From contig MSJI02000559.1 in the NCBI GenBank assembly GCA_001931905.2, positions 1 through 45,531 on the forward strand: a DNA stretch of 45,531 nucleotides, given 5' to 3'. The notes under the pieces were generated by a model. That model worked only from the letters and a program-made list of their open reading frames with translations. It had not been told where the DNA came from and did not search any database. Shown here piece after piece: positions 9,876 to 20,215 of the stretch. The translations under genes were made by a program, and so were the position numbers. Every line of letters starts with the position of its first letter. Within the stretch, counting starts at the first letter, position 1. The DNA is from Cladosporium sp. IMV 00045. Taxonomy: Eukaryota > Ascomycota > Dothideomycetes > Cladosporiales > Cladosporiaceae.

Positions 9876-11341
9876 TTACGGAGAAGCCGCGGTGAGAGGT
9901 ATCGGGATAGAGGTGTACTTTTGACCGTTGATCTGACCGCCAGGACCGATCAATCGAGCTTTTTCGTCTGTCGCCCCGGTCTTGTCTTCGATTCTCCTTG
10001 GACGTGCTGCGGCGCCGAAGGTGGCTTTGAAGAAGAGTGCAATGTCATAGAGACCGCTGAGGAGAGTTGTGCTTCTGGAAACCCAGTCAGAAGAGAGGCA
10101 GGGTACCGGCGAGAGGCAAGTCTAACACTTACGCAACAAGAACCCCCTCCGCGCGCACAACAAGCGCGCCGTAAGACGTCAAACCGCTGTTCAGGACGAT
10201 ATCATACATGACCCAAGACGAAATCACGAAAGTGAACGATGCAACCGGCAGCAACCAGTGCAGGACATTTTTCGTGGGCCTCTTGCCCCCAGCAAGAAAA
10301 CGCAATCCAGGGATCGCGAAAGCGGTGAATGTCGGATAGGAACCAAGGTATTTGAAGCTTTGCTGTGAAGCTTTCAGGATGAGCTTTCGCTCGGCCGAGC
10401 CGCAGGCACCACTCCAGAGGTTGATTGAGCTTGTTGGTAGGAGGCAGAGGAGGGAGGCGAAGGTGGCTGCTCGGAGGAAGAGCCAGTAGCGGTTGAAGGT
10501 CGGGAGGGCGTGGATGTCTGAGAGGGTTATGGTGAAGAAGAAGGAGGTTTCTGGTGTTTCCTTGTGGAGTTCGAGAGGTAGGGGTTGTGTTTGATTCTGG
10601 TTCGGTGGTTGTTCTGATCTTGTTAGTGCGATATTCTTGAGGTACTAGTAAATCGATGAGAGTACTCACTTTCAGGTGTCAGGGCAGTGGTATCATTGCG
10701 TCTAGCTTGATAGCTTGAAGCCGCTTGAAGCAAATTGTAGAGGGCCGCCAGGGGAGACGTGACTCTATAGTGTCATTAGCTCCGTGTAATGTCAAGTGCT
10801 GTGAATGGTAAGCCTACGCAGCAATACTGCCTGCAATCGGTAGCGCTCCAAATCCAAGATCTCCACGAGAAGTTCGATACGCGCTCAATCCACAAACGAG
10901 AGCAACGATGCATTGAAGACAAGCAGAAGCGAAGAACAGCCATGGAACTCGCGCTCTCCTCCTACGTCGTCCTTCCTGGGTCCATAAGTTTGGAGCGTTG
11001 AGTTTCTTGCTACACTGACGAAACTCGTTGGTTACCAGCCACAGTCCGTCGCCGAAAATCCAAATCGGCAGGGAAATGATAGCAGCATCCTGGAAAGGGC
11101 TGCGGTCGTCACAGTCGTGGTAGTCGTATTTGAAGTAGCCTCGTACAGCTGTGACGAAGAATAAGAATCTTCCGAAGCTTGCCAGACCTTGTGCGATGAC
11201 CCATTGCTTGTCAAAGAAGGGTAGTCGCTGGTAGCCTTTCGTGATGGAGCTTGGAAACTCCAGTTCTTCATCATGTGTGGTCGATGCTGGCCCGCCTCTC
11301 GGTGAGGCTATCTTGTCGAGTGATTTTGTATTGGACTGCAT
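9876..11341 (-). CDS. Two-module (2 x 4 TM) membrane protein, paralogue A
   Basis: Unrecognised family. Four exons (11341-10818, 10764-10670, 10613-10133, 10056-9876) join in phase to 426 residues; introns are 53, 56 and 76 bp, with branch sites such as CACTAAC ten bases before the second acceptor. The protein is two similar halves. Half 1 (1 to about 206) has four predicted helices, with LPFFDKQWVIAQGL opening the first and an Arg-rich GRRRRRARVPWLFF before the third. Half 2 (207-426) starts with a Pro/Gln-rich linker and repeats the pattern from FNRYWLFLRAATF, ending with AGLYDIALFFKATFG and a basic, polar tail. In each half an intron falls in phase 2 inside helix 4 (…A|A…), which supports internal duplication. 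The start ATG 11341 is the first in frame. Likely an integral membrane protein; no catalytic motif is visible. The nearest gene upstream is its paralogue. Confidence 0.72.
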
Positions 11342-12062
11342 CTTTGCTAGCGGTGTAAGATGATGAAAAGTTGGTCGTTGTTGAGACGAGGAAGGATAGC
11401 AAGTTTGGAATCATGTTTCACGGTGTCACCGGTAAGCATCTCTTGTGGGCGGGGGGCACTGCCGATCGCTGACTTTGCGTATCAACTTCCCAGAGGCAAG
11501 TCTTGGAAGGGATCCTCGCTACTTTGGCAATTTCAGGTGAGTGGTCCAAATAGATTGATGAAGCCAGCTGAAAGGCACCTCTGACGTGGCCGTGCATCGG
11601 GCTTGTATTGCATCGATTTTAAAAGCGACGATCCTGACTTGTATACTATGATGCGTGAATGGTTATTGAGAACATTCGGTGCCGCATACTTGAACATCTG
11701 CAGCTGGCGATCTCGGATCCTGCGACGGTGGTCGATCGTCAACTTACAATATCTGAGCGACCTTTTGTATTGGACGATCGTTTGGACCAAGGCAATATAA
11801 TTCTGAAGCATGCCATGAGCAGACCATCTATGGTTGATAAGGCACTGAATTCGGGTTTGTCTCATGACACCCTTAATTTCTTTGAATGTAGTTGCTAGTT
11901 GCACCTTCAGCACGTTGTTTTTGCAGGATGCTTTGGTCTACCTGCAACGACTACTCGTTTGCTGAAATCCTCAATTCAACCGTATAGCTCCAGTACACCT
12001 CAGGGAAGCAAGAGACGGGGCGTGATGGGAGCTAGTTAATCCTCCGACTCTCACTGGCGTTA
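11342..12062. other. Spacer between the two paralogues
   Basis: About 720 bp that must hold the promoter of paralogue A and the 3' end of paralogue B. The short frames seen on both strands lack motifs and I support none of them as genes. Confidence 0.45.
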
Positions 12063-13423
12063 TTAGTTCCGTCTTCGAGCGTAGATGATCGCGGTGTAGC
12101 ACTTTGCTTGGTTTTGCGAATGAGTGCCACATCATATCCAGCGGCTGCAAAATTGCAAGCCCTATTAAAGTGATCAGTCGAACAGTGCTTTTCTTTTGTC
12201 GATGCGAGTACAACTTACGCTGCAACAGCTGCCTGTAATCTCAGCATGACCAGAGCGTAGGAAGCTGCCTTATTCGAAAATGCAAACAGACTAAACCAGC
12301 TTCCTGTAATGATGAATAGAACAGGCGCTATCACATTCCACCCGCTCCTGGAACGACCTTCGCTCGATTGGGTCGAATCTGGACTCACTTCGCGTTTCCA
12401 CGTCGACGACATAATGGCAGTTGCCATGATGTACTGATGAGCGTGGGCTTGATGAGATGCTCCGTAGAAGGCATTGCGGTCTGCAGCATCGCGTGTCGAT
12501 AGGCACCAAAGGATTGTGCCGGTGAGCTGAAAGCTCTGAATGGCGATGACTGTTAGGCCCCGAGCGACCACCCATTGCCAAAAAAAAGTCCGGGAGCTGG
12601 TTGAACGTTTGCAGTGGGAGGTCGAGAAGAAATGACTGTCGATGAATGGGGACTTTGGCTGTCTCGTTCTTCTCTTGTTGTTTCCGACCTGTAGACACTT
12701 TGTCAACTCCCACTCTAGCAAACCGCAATCACAGGCATACAATGCAGCCTACTGCTGGATTCGTCGAGTCCGATGCTCGGCCACGGGAATCGGATAATCC
12801 TAAGGGCTAACCAAAAATTGTAGAGCCCCGCGAGTACGCACATCGCCCTATCTGAGTCTTAGCGCTACTCATTGGCTTTCTTGATCGACTTACACAGCAG
12901 TACGGGCCAAAGCAGGTACGATTGTGAAGCCGAGAGCGGGATCTGAAGCAACAGAGGCACCCACGCCGTTCCAGAATGCAGCAACGAAATATCCACATCC
13001 GACGAAAGTCAGCAACTTCGCGATTCGCGATTTTCTCCTGCGTCTCGCATCCAAAGGCAAAGAATTCGGGTCATTCAGTTTCCTAGTAGCACGGCGGATC
13101 AAGCCAGCCGCTCCCCATAGAAAGATGCACTCGGTCATTGGCGGTTCGGAGAAAGCCTCCAACAGCGGATGTTTGCCGTCGCAATTCTTCCGTGAAGGGA
13201 TCACAAAGTAGTATACAAGGCTTGTCACGGCGGTTATGAGTGAGCAAAGGTATGCCAGAGCTTGTATGACCATCCATTGCTTCTCGAAGAATGTCAATCG
13301 CTGGAAGTGGGAAATCATCAGTGACCAGAGTGGTCGAGTGGCGAGTTTGGCTTCGAATTCGGGGGAAGGTCTTGTCGCGCCGTCTTGGGCCGGTTCTTCA
13401 GCGTTTGTTTGATCAGGGTGCAT
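12063..13423 (-). CDS. Two-module (2 x 4 TM) membrane protein, paralogue B, frameshifted
   Basis: Tandem paralogue of the gene at 9876-11341. Exons 13423-12894, 12847-12753, 12688-12219 and 12162-12063 match it in order, phase and size; exon 2 is 95 nt in both genes. Half 1 carries LTFFEKQWMVIQAL, an Arg-rich DARRRRKSRIAKLL loop and AGLYNFWLALR. Half 2 has matching helices, ending AAAGYDVALI next to the partner's AGLYDIALF. Exon 3 contains a one-base frameshift at an A8 run on the plus strand (12580-12587): the upstream frame reads FNQLPDFF and the downstream frame WQWVVARGL, which together align without gaps to YQRLPFFDKQWVIAQGL of paralogue A. The gene is therefore either broken in half 2 or carries a homopolymer sequencing error; read in two frames it codes about 397 residues. 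The intron after exon 2 uses a GTAGGC donor and is the least certain. Confidence 0.6.
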
Positions 13424-13825
13424 TTTTGCGTTTTGAACGGCGCAGGAAGCAACTTCTTTGGAAGAGTGGCCTTCCACGTGTGAGATTCTGGCGTTCGTAA
13501 GAAAGGCGGGTTGACGTCTTCTGACGCAAGTCACTCCGAGGAGTTTCGACTAGCGCAACGCTCGATTCGATCGCTCACATTCTACGTGCCCAGCTACTAT
13601 CGATGTAATCCAAGCTTCCGAATCCTTCGGTGGCTAGGCAGTCGCGGTAAACCGGATTGGAAAGTCCACTATTAAATGACATGGGTTGCTTCAACGAATT
13701 AAACGCACAGTGGAACGACGCTTTCGATTTAGAAGAGCAACCACGACCTGATTCGTAAATGTATGCAATCCTGACGAACGAGCATGTCCTCCGTTACCAG
13801 CCTATTACAATTACCTGCTAAAGCA
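13424..13825. other. Short spacer upstream of paralogue B
   Basis: About 400 bp between the start of paralogue B and the end of the GH16-fusion gene. It should contain the promoter of paralogue B. I see no gene or clear motif. Confidence 0.4.
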
Positions 13826-16800
13826 TTACTCTATCCCAACATCTCGTTGTCGCGTATACGAATTTCCCAAGTGTACTTCCACATCTTTCTTCTCAATCGG
13901 CCAATGGGTCGGCTTCCACCGAACCGGCTCTTCGCTCGCAGAAAGCCAGATGTTCCGTGTCATCTCTTTACCCAACATCTCCATGACAGGCGTAACAACA
14001 GGCAAGATCGCAAATAAACAAGAAAAGCTGATGATCGCCACGAGCAAGATGTTGACCCAGTACTCCAGTCCAATAGAAGCGAAATACACGCATGCCAAGC
14101 TGCCGATCGACCACCAGACGAGTCCGTGGATGAGGTAGATTGTAAAGACATGTGGGAACAAAAGCAAGAAGGGCTTGGTGGAGAAGAACTTTTGAGCCCA
14201 GACGGAGATCTCGACGATGAATTGCGCCCCGACGCAGCCGACTAGGCCGTTGAGCTTGGGTTGTGTGTAATCTGGATAGCCATGCGAGGGAGTCACACGG
14301 ATACGGAGGCCAGTCAAAGGGTCCGGATGGATACCTTTTTCGTTCGTGGAGAAAGAGTAGCCAGTCCATACCGAGAGGAGATCGTTGCCCAGAGAGCAGA
14401 ACACCATTATCGAGGCGATAGTGATGAGAGGATACAGAACGTAGCCCCGAGACTGGATGTACTTGCGGTATTTGAATGTGATGTCAAGATCCGCGAGAAG
14501 AAGACCGCACCAGAAATAGGAGCCCCAGGAAAGCGCGTACCAGTGATTGACGATGCAGAAGATGTAGTACCCGAAGCGCTTCCAGGGAGTCTTGATTTCC
14601 ATGATTACAACGACGCCGAGAAGAACGAGCCAGCTGTTCTGCAATTGCACCGGAATTGTCCAAAGCACGCCTAAGAATCTGTCAGTATCGATTCAACGCG
14701 AGAAGAAGCAGATGTTCATACCAGTACAGTAGTTCCAAGTCAACTGAGGGGCACCATTAGGGATAAGATAGATCAATTGCAAGGTTTCGTTCAAGAACCA
14801 GCCAAAGTTGGGATAGACCGATGTCATTGGCCAGGGTGACCAAGTAATACTGGGTAAGTATTCGAGATAAGTGATTGCTCCAACATCCATGAGGAAATAC
14901 TCGAGCAAGATGACAGAGACAATCGGTATCATGAATCTAGGCGTACGACAGACTGTCTTCTCGGCAATGAACTTCAAGTCCCCTTTGCGTAGATAACCAG
15001 TCGTCAAGAACCGAGTAGATGTGGTGAAAAACAGCCCTGTCCAGATGTTGTTGAAGAAGAATGGTTCTATCGTGCGTCGGGTCCAGTACTCGCTAGCATA
15101 GTGCTGATCCAGATACTCCATGACAGTAGAAGGTGCATATGTGAGAACAAAGTGTGTAGTTGCTACAAGAATGGAGCAAAGGGCTACCAGGCCGGCCAGG
15201 TAGTCTACACGCGTTCGTTGTTGTGGTACTTGCGCTGCATCAACTGGCTTTGCGGCCGACACAGTTGGTTGAGAGGACTTCGCAGCCTCGTAAGCACCTG
15301 GAACAGCGCCAGCAAGACCTGCATTACTCTGACCTGCGACCGCACTCCCTGCTGCTGCAACGCCATCAATTTTCAAATCGCCTCTCGGAGCGACAGAGTC
15401 TGTGGAATCGAAGTGATTCCTGGTCGAAAGTCCACGTTGCCGAACTTCGAAATTGTTCAACTCAAGGCCTGCCGAAGCTGGAAGCGCGCTATTGCTCTGT
15501 ATTGGCGTAATTTGATCAACATCTGCAGGGCTTTGAACCTCATAAATGTTGCTTTGGAGGGTATCCTTTGACTCATACGGCGCGGAAGCCGCACCAAAAG
15601 TGACAGTACTTGCAGATTGTGAATCGGTCGGAACAAGAAGAGGTCGTTGAAAAGTGCCCGACTGATTTTTGTTCAGGTACGGTCGTCTTCCCTCACCATG
15701 GTGATCTTCGACCGGACTTGCCGAACTTTTCCTCGTACTCACTCCAGTTAGCTCCACATCAGACTGGTGTGATTTCAGTGGTGGGCGGGCTGATGCCTTC
15801 TTTGAGATGGCCTTCTTCGACAGGCCAAAGATGATCAGAATAGATGTCACGACGACGCTTGCTATTGCCAAAGCGATCGCCACTGTGCTCAAGCTCTCCG
15901 ATTCCTTTTCGCTGACAAGAAGGTCGTCCGTTTTCATCTCCATGTCAATAGTATACGGCGTGCTAACCCTCAGCGTCTCATCTTCAGTCGAGCAGAAGTT
16001 CTCGGTGGAGCAGTTGGCGGGCCGCTCTTGAGGAAAACTGACAGATGAGTTGAAGAATAGTCTGACCCAACCAAGCGCAGCGCCACTGTCAATCTCTGGA
16101 GGACCTTGCGTCCAGTTCGGTAAGCCCAGAGACCAGTGTTTGACCGAGAAGCTTACAGGTAGAGTCCAGTTTGAAGCTGGCATCGTGCGAGTCTTGTTGA
16201 CGCCAGCAAACCACTCGATGCTCTCCTCATTCCAGTCCATACGGTATTCCCAGAAGTCCCAAGGGCTTTGCATGTAGTCGTCTCCAAGAAGAGTAGTGTA
16301 ATTTACGCTGTTCTCGGGCAGCGGAGCCTGCCCGTTGGTGGTAGTGGCATACTTTGCTGTCACACCCGAATCGTCCATACTAAGAAGGTCCAGTTCGGCC
16401 GAAATCGACTCATTGTGAAGCAGTCTCATAGCCAACGCACTTCCTCCGCCCGCGTAGGGCGCTGGTGATCTCAGGAACGCCCGAAAACTGCCGTACTGCA
16501 TGTCCTGTCGCTTGGTCTCGATCTCGGCGCCGTTCACGAGGTGCTCCGGTGTCTTCGCGGAGACGTTGAGATTGAGCCATCCAGGCTCGATGTTCCATGT
16601 CGATCCATTCTCGTAGTAAACGTTCGATTCCAAAGCTCCCTCGCGAAAGTATATGCCCCAGCCCTTTTCGTAAGGGTGTTCGTAGCTTGATACATTAAAG
16701 GCATCGCCGAGCTCGCCAGTCTCGTTGAAATAGACGATAAGAGAGTCGGTATATGATCGTCCGGATAGAGGATCAAGGAAACCACAGTGGCAGTCTGAGG

Positions 16801-16987
16801 GAACAAAGCTGGATGTGCTGCCTGCTACATCCTCGCCATCTTCTTCAGTATTCTCCAGATCCTCAAAGTCGCCGTTGTCGTTGTCCGGTGTATCTAGGTC
16901 TTCGGTGTCGATTTCATCTTGCCCATGCGCTACACTGAGAAGGAGAGCATAAAGCAAAATAGCGAAGAGCAGCCAAAACGAGGGCAT
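13826..16987 (-). CDS. GH16-like domain fused to a polytopic acyltransferase-like domain
   Basis: Exons 16987-14722 and 14670-13826 join across a 51-bp intron (GTATGA ... CTGAC ... TTAG) to 1036 residues. ATG 16987 gives a clear signal peptide, MPSFWLLFAILLYALLLSVA, followed by a very acidic segment (23-55). Residues about 60-320 resemble GH16 beta-glucanases: a concanavalin-like fold with WGIYFREGA, YGSFRAFLRSP, ISAELDLLSMDD and WDFWEYRMDWNEESIEWFAG, and many N-glycosylation sites. The GH16 motif ExDxxE reads E198-L-D-L-L-S203, so the acid/base glutamate appears replaced. A single helix (about 368-389) and a 200-residue polar linker lead to a roughly 10-helix domain (593 to about 1010) like acyltransferase-3/OpgC-type proteins and homologous to the protein at 20216-21698. 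Topology suggests a wall-facing sugar-binding head on a membrane acyl-transfer domain. Exact family of the C-terminal domain is uncertain. Confidence 0.82.
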
Positions 16988-17957
16988 GGCTGCTGCAACG
17001 ACTGTAGCGAAAGTACATCTCACCACCGACTCACAGAGAGGCGATGATAGACAAGATCAAAGCACTTGTGTCGTAAATGTGGTACAACGAGAGAGGAAGC
17101 ACCTACCTGCACCAGCACCAGCTTCTCATCCCACATCGCGTAAGGCAAGACAAGCCAAAAGCATGCTTGCAACTGGGACCAGTGATAGCAGTGCGAATGA
17201 ATGGCCGCCGCCCCAACCGCCATCACTGCTATCGAGCAAACCACTTCATCAACAACGAAGGCCGTTTGTTGCGGAGAAGAGGAGAGGCGGGGAGACGTTG
17301 GAGGGCCGAATTGCATGGCGCTCGCTGACCCTTGCAGCTTGTTCCTGCCGGGCCCGCATCAAGCCAAAAACTATGTTTTCCAAGCATCTTGGTCCTGCGG
17401 CTTGACATACTCTTTTCGCCACCAATAACATCAAGATTGGCTAATATCGTCGAAAGATGCTCTGCAGAAAATTTCGACCTTTCTTATGATGAATATGACA
17501 CGCAAATTCAACAGTCTCTGGTCATTTGGACGACCGCTGCTGTTGTGACTCAATCACTAATCAAACACCATCTATAACCTTCTTCACTCGATCCGAAAAG
17601 AGTATTTGTGGCGTTCGCTTGCCGGCAGCGAGATCCCGCTACCCATGTGCATACCCTGCAGCCTGCCGCAGACCGTCGTCTTGAATCAAGATAGCAAAGC
17701 GTCGATGACGCGGCCCTGAGCTCCAAGATATTGAGCTGTCTTATTTGCCCTCGGCGGCGCTACGTGCTGCTTGCTTCTGTTGTCAAGAGACGCGAAAGCA
17801 TCCGAATGCGGCGCATGTGCTGGTGGATCTCTGAAGATATCGGCATGTGATACTGTTGATGGTCGTGATCGACAAGTGAGTGATCAGTTGTTCTTCATCA
17901 CAATATTACTATTATATTATCATTCTTCTCCCAAAATTTTCAACCCAAAAACGTATT
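16988..17957. other. Promoter region of the GH16-fusion gene
   Basis: About 970 bp between two co-directional minus-strand genes. No gene is supported; open frames are short and motif-free. 17900-17960 is strongly AT-rich (ATTACTATTATATTATC), consistent with the 3' UTR of the GT2-like gene. Confidence 0.45.
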
Positions 17958-19418
17958 CTAAAACGCTCCCAAAAATACTCCAGCCTGCGCGTAAACGTCA
18001 ACAATAGCTTGGCCCAGTACCATCAGTGGATACAGTGTAAGTAATATCGGGAATGTCCAGCCAGGAGGCGCATATTCCGAGGCTGCCTTGTGTACCATGG
18101 CTACGCTCCCTACAAGGCATATTAGTCCTGAGACGATCAGCCAGATCGAAATGTGATAGGGAAAGAATATCAGTCTAGAGAACTCCGCTGTTGACTGTGG
18201 CGTGTTGCTGAAGAGGAGAGCGAGAGCAAGACTGAAATACTGCACGATCGCGTGCGAGCCTAGGCGTGTCAAGAGCAGGGCGAAAAGAATGCAGACTCGC
18301 TGCTTCAATGTGCGCGCTGCCGGCTTCGATCCGGTTTTCTCCATCGTTGTGGAAATTTGCTTGGGCTTGGTGAAGGCAAGTCGAACGTAAGGTAGACTCG
18401 CGACCCATTCTGCTATTGCTTGTACTTGAAGTTGCGAACATCCGAGAAGATTTTGTGGGCATTTTGTGTAGGTGATCACACTGAGATCGTAGGCGGCTCT
18501 GGTGCCTTGCGAGTACGCGGAGAAGGCGAGAGCAGGGCCGTTGTGCCTGACAGAGGTTCCCTTCAATGATCTGGCAGCATCCTGCAGCGCAGCAGATCGA
18601 CCATAAATGGCGCTTCCATGAGAAATCGGGAGTCCCCAGGTCAAGGTGCGCCCAGGCAAAATCAAGCCGTGAGTGGCATCATGTTGGAATGCGGCCAAAG
18701 ACGAGAAACCAGCTTGATACATGGACGTTCCAGATGGCCAGGCTAGTACGCTCCTGCTTTGGACTATGTCGATTTTTTTGTCTGAGGCAAGGCGCTCAAC
18801 AGCATGCCTCATTGCATGTGGATGAGGCGATTCTGATTCTCGGAAGAGCGCGGTGATCTCAGGCAATGGACCGCTTTGGCGATCTTGCACGTTGCAGAGG
18901 TGGTTGACAAGATTTGCGTCGTCGCCATGATCTGGAAGTACCGTGATGCGTAGTCTGCCAGCGGGATACAGAAGAGTCTCTCGTAAGTTGCGAGCACGCT
19001 CGTGACTGTTGCCGTGGCCATCATAGACAACGATTTCGACATATGGCAATTCTTCCGCGTTCTTCCAACCAGCTTGGGCGCTTCTTGAAACCGTCTTGCG
19101 TGCCTCCCTCAGGAATGATAGGCCGTCGTAAGTCTCCAGTAGGCTAGTTCCAGCAAGTAGCGTTCCGATAGCAAGGTAAAGAAACCAAACGACCTTCACT
19201 GCTTCTCTCGGCAAGAGCGTGTATATTGAGATCGAGAAGATGAAGTAGGATACCATGGAAATGGCAGGCGACCAGCGCCACAGCGTATTGAGCATGCTTC
19301 CTGGATTCGGCTGGGCTGTAGGACTTTCAAGTTGTTGGCTTTGTTGCTGTGGCCCAAGTTGATAATTTTCGTGGACGTCCACGGTCGGGCCAGTGGCACC
19401 TTTGGCGTCTATGTTCAT
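17958..19418 (-). CDS. GT2-like membrane protein with degenerate catalytic motifs
   Basis: Single exon, 486 residues. The layout is that of processive family-2 glycosyltransferases (cellulose/glucan/hyaluronan synthase type): a polar N-terminus, two helices (about 50-95), a cytosolic domain (about 120-345) and three to four C-terminal helices. The domain keeps the opening strand YVEIVVYDGHGN, the first aspartates in RITVLPDHGDDANL (D163-D167) and VQSRSVLAW (family VQSR). Three later landmarks are missing: the DxD-like site reads ALFRESESPHP, the TED segment reads SVRHNGPALAFSAY, and QxxRW reads QVQAIAEW. It is therefore probably not a working transferase; a regulatory, scaffolding or polymer-binding role is inference. 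It is co-directional with the GH16-fusion gene and divergent from the acyltransferase-like gene at 20216. ATG 19418 is the first in frame. Confidence 0.78.
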   Translation of the reverse strand: MNIDAKGATGPTVDVHENYQLGPQQQSQQLESPTAQPNPGSMLNTLWRWSPAISMVSYFIFSISIYTLLPREAVKVVWFLYLAIGTLLAGTSLLETYDGLSFLREARKTVSRSAQAGWKNAEELPYVEIVVYDGHGNSHERARNLRETLLYPAGRLRITVLPDHGDDANLVNHLCNVQDRQSGPLPEITALFRESESPHPHAMRHAVERLASDKKIDIVQSRSVLAWPSGTSMYQAGFSSLAAFQHDATHGLILPGRTLTWGLPISHGSAIYGRSAALQDAARSLKGTSVRHNGPALAFSAYSQGTRAAYDLSVITYTKCPQNLLGCSQLQVQAIAEWVASLPYVRLAFTKPKQISTTMEKTGSKPAARTLKQRVCILFALLLTRLGSHAIVQYFSLALALLFSNTPQSTAEFSRLIFFPYHISIWLIVSGLICLVGSVAMVHKAASEYAPPGWTFPILLTLYPLMVLGQAIVDVYAQAGVFLGAF

Positions 19419-20215
19419 TACTGCAGCCTTGCCTTCCCGGTTCTGCGGCCGTCCAGTATATTGCAGGTATCAGTGCGCTATGGCCGGTCGGGATTGCCAG
19501 GTCGTGAGTCGCAAGACCTACCTATGCACAGCATAATGGCGACGTGGCGCCCATGCCTGTCAAATAGCGCCATGCGCGATGAGGCTGCTGGTCTGCTCTG
19601 AAGACGTCCTGTTGTTGACCAGGTACGCTAGCCCATGGAGTCCCCAAGCTCTAGGCTGGACCCGTCTCACGCCGTTGCATCTTGACTGGCGGGTCATATT
19701 ATACCAAGCCTCAGCAGTCTGAGCTTGCACAGGTTGGGTCAAAGTGTATGGAATCACAGCCAATTATCAGAAGCGTTCTTTCGCCAAGACGGACTTCAAC
19801 CCAGCCTTTCATTTTTGGCTGTGGTTTGTGGCACGACTTTGCCGCGTCTAAAGGTAAAGCGACTCATAATTTGCATGCAACTCGGGTACGGCGCACCACT
19901 GTACTTATTGATATGCATGGGATGAGGCTATTTTCAACTCTGCACCCGATCCAAGCTCGTGCGGGTAGGGCTCAGGATGCAGGTCAACACTCGCGTCACC
20001 GATATACCTCTTGTGCTCTCTACTCGGCCTCAGACACGCCTTATTACTGGGACAAGGTAGTCTAATAGTCAACAGCGCAATCGCGCCCATACGTTCGTTG
20101 AAAGCCAGAACGTGGCTCCAGTCTGGTCGCAGAAGACGACGGACATTTTCCTCCACAACAGTGACAACGGCCGAACTTCTCCTCCCGCCAGGTCTGGCTG
20201 CGTTTTCCTCACACC
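19419..20215. promoter_or_regulatory. Divergent promoter region, GT2-like / acyltransferase-like
   Basis: A 797-bp gap lies between two outward-facing genes, so the pair may share regulation. No TATA box is obvious next to either start. Open frames in the gap are not supported by motifs. Confidence 0.5.

Noticed and set aside
9921..10211. 96-codon plus frame
   Set aside because: It lies antisense to the last exons of paralogue A and shows no motif.
12215..12742. Frame that could be a separate gene inside paralogue B
   Set aside because: It starts with TTG, not ATG, and its useful part (WQWVVARGL onward) is module 2 of paralogue B after the homopolymer frameshift.
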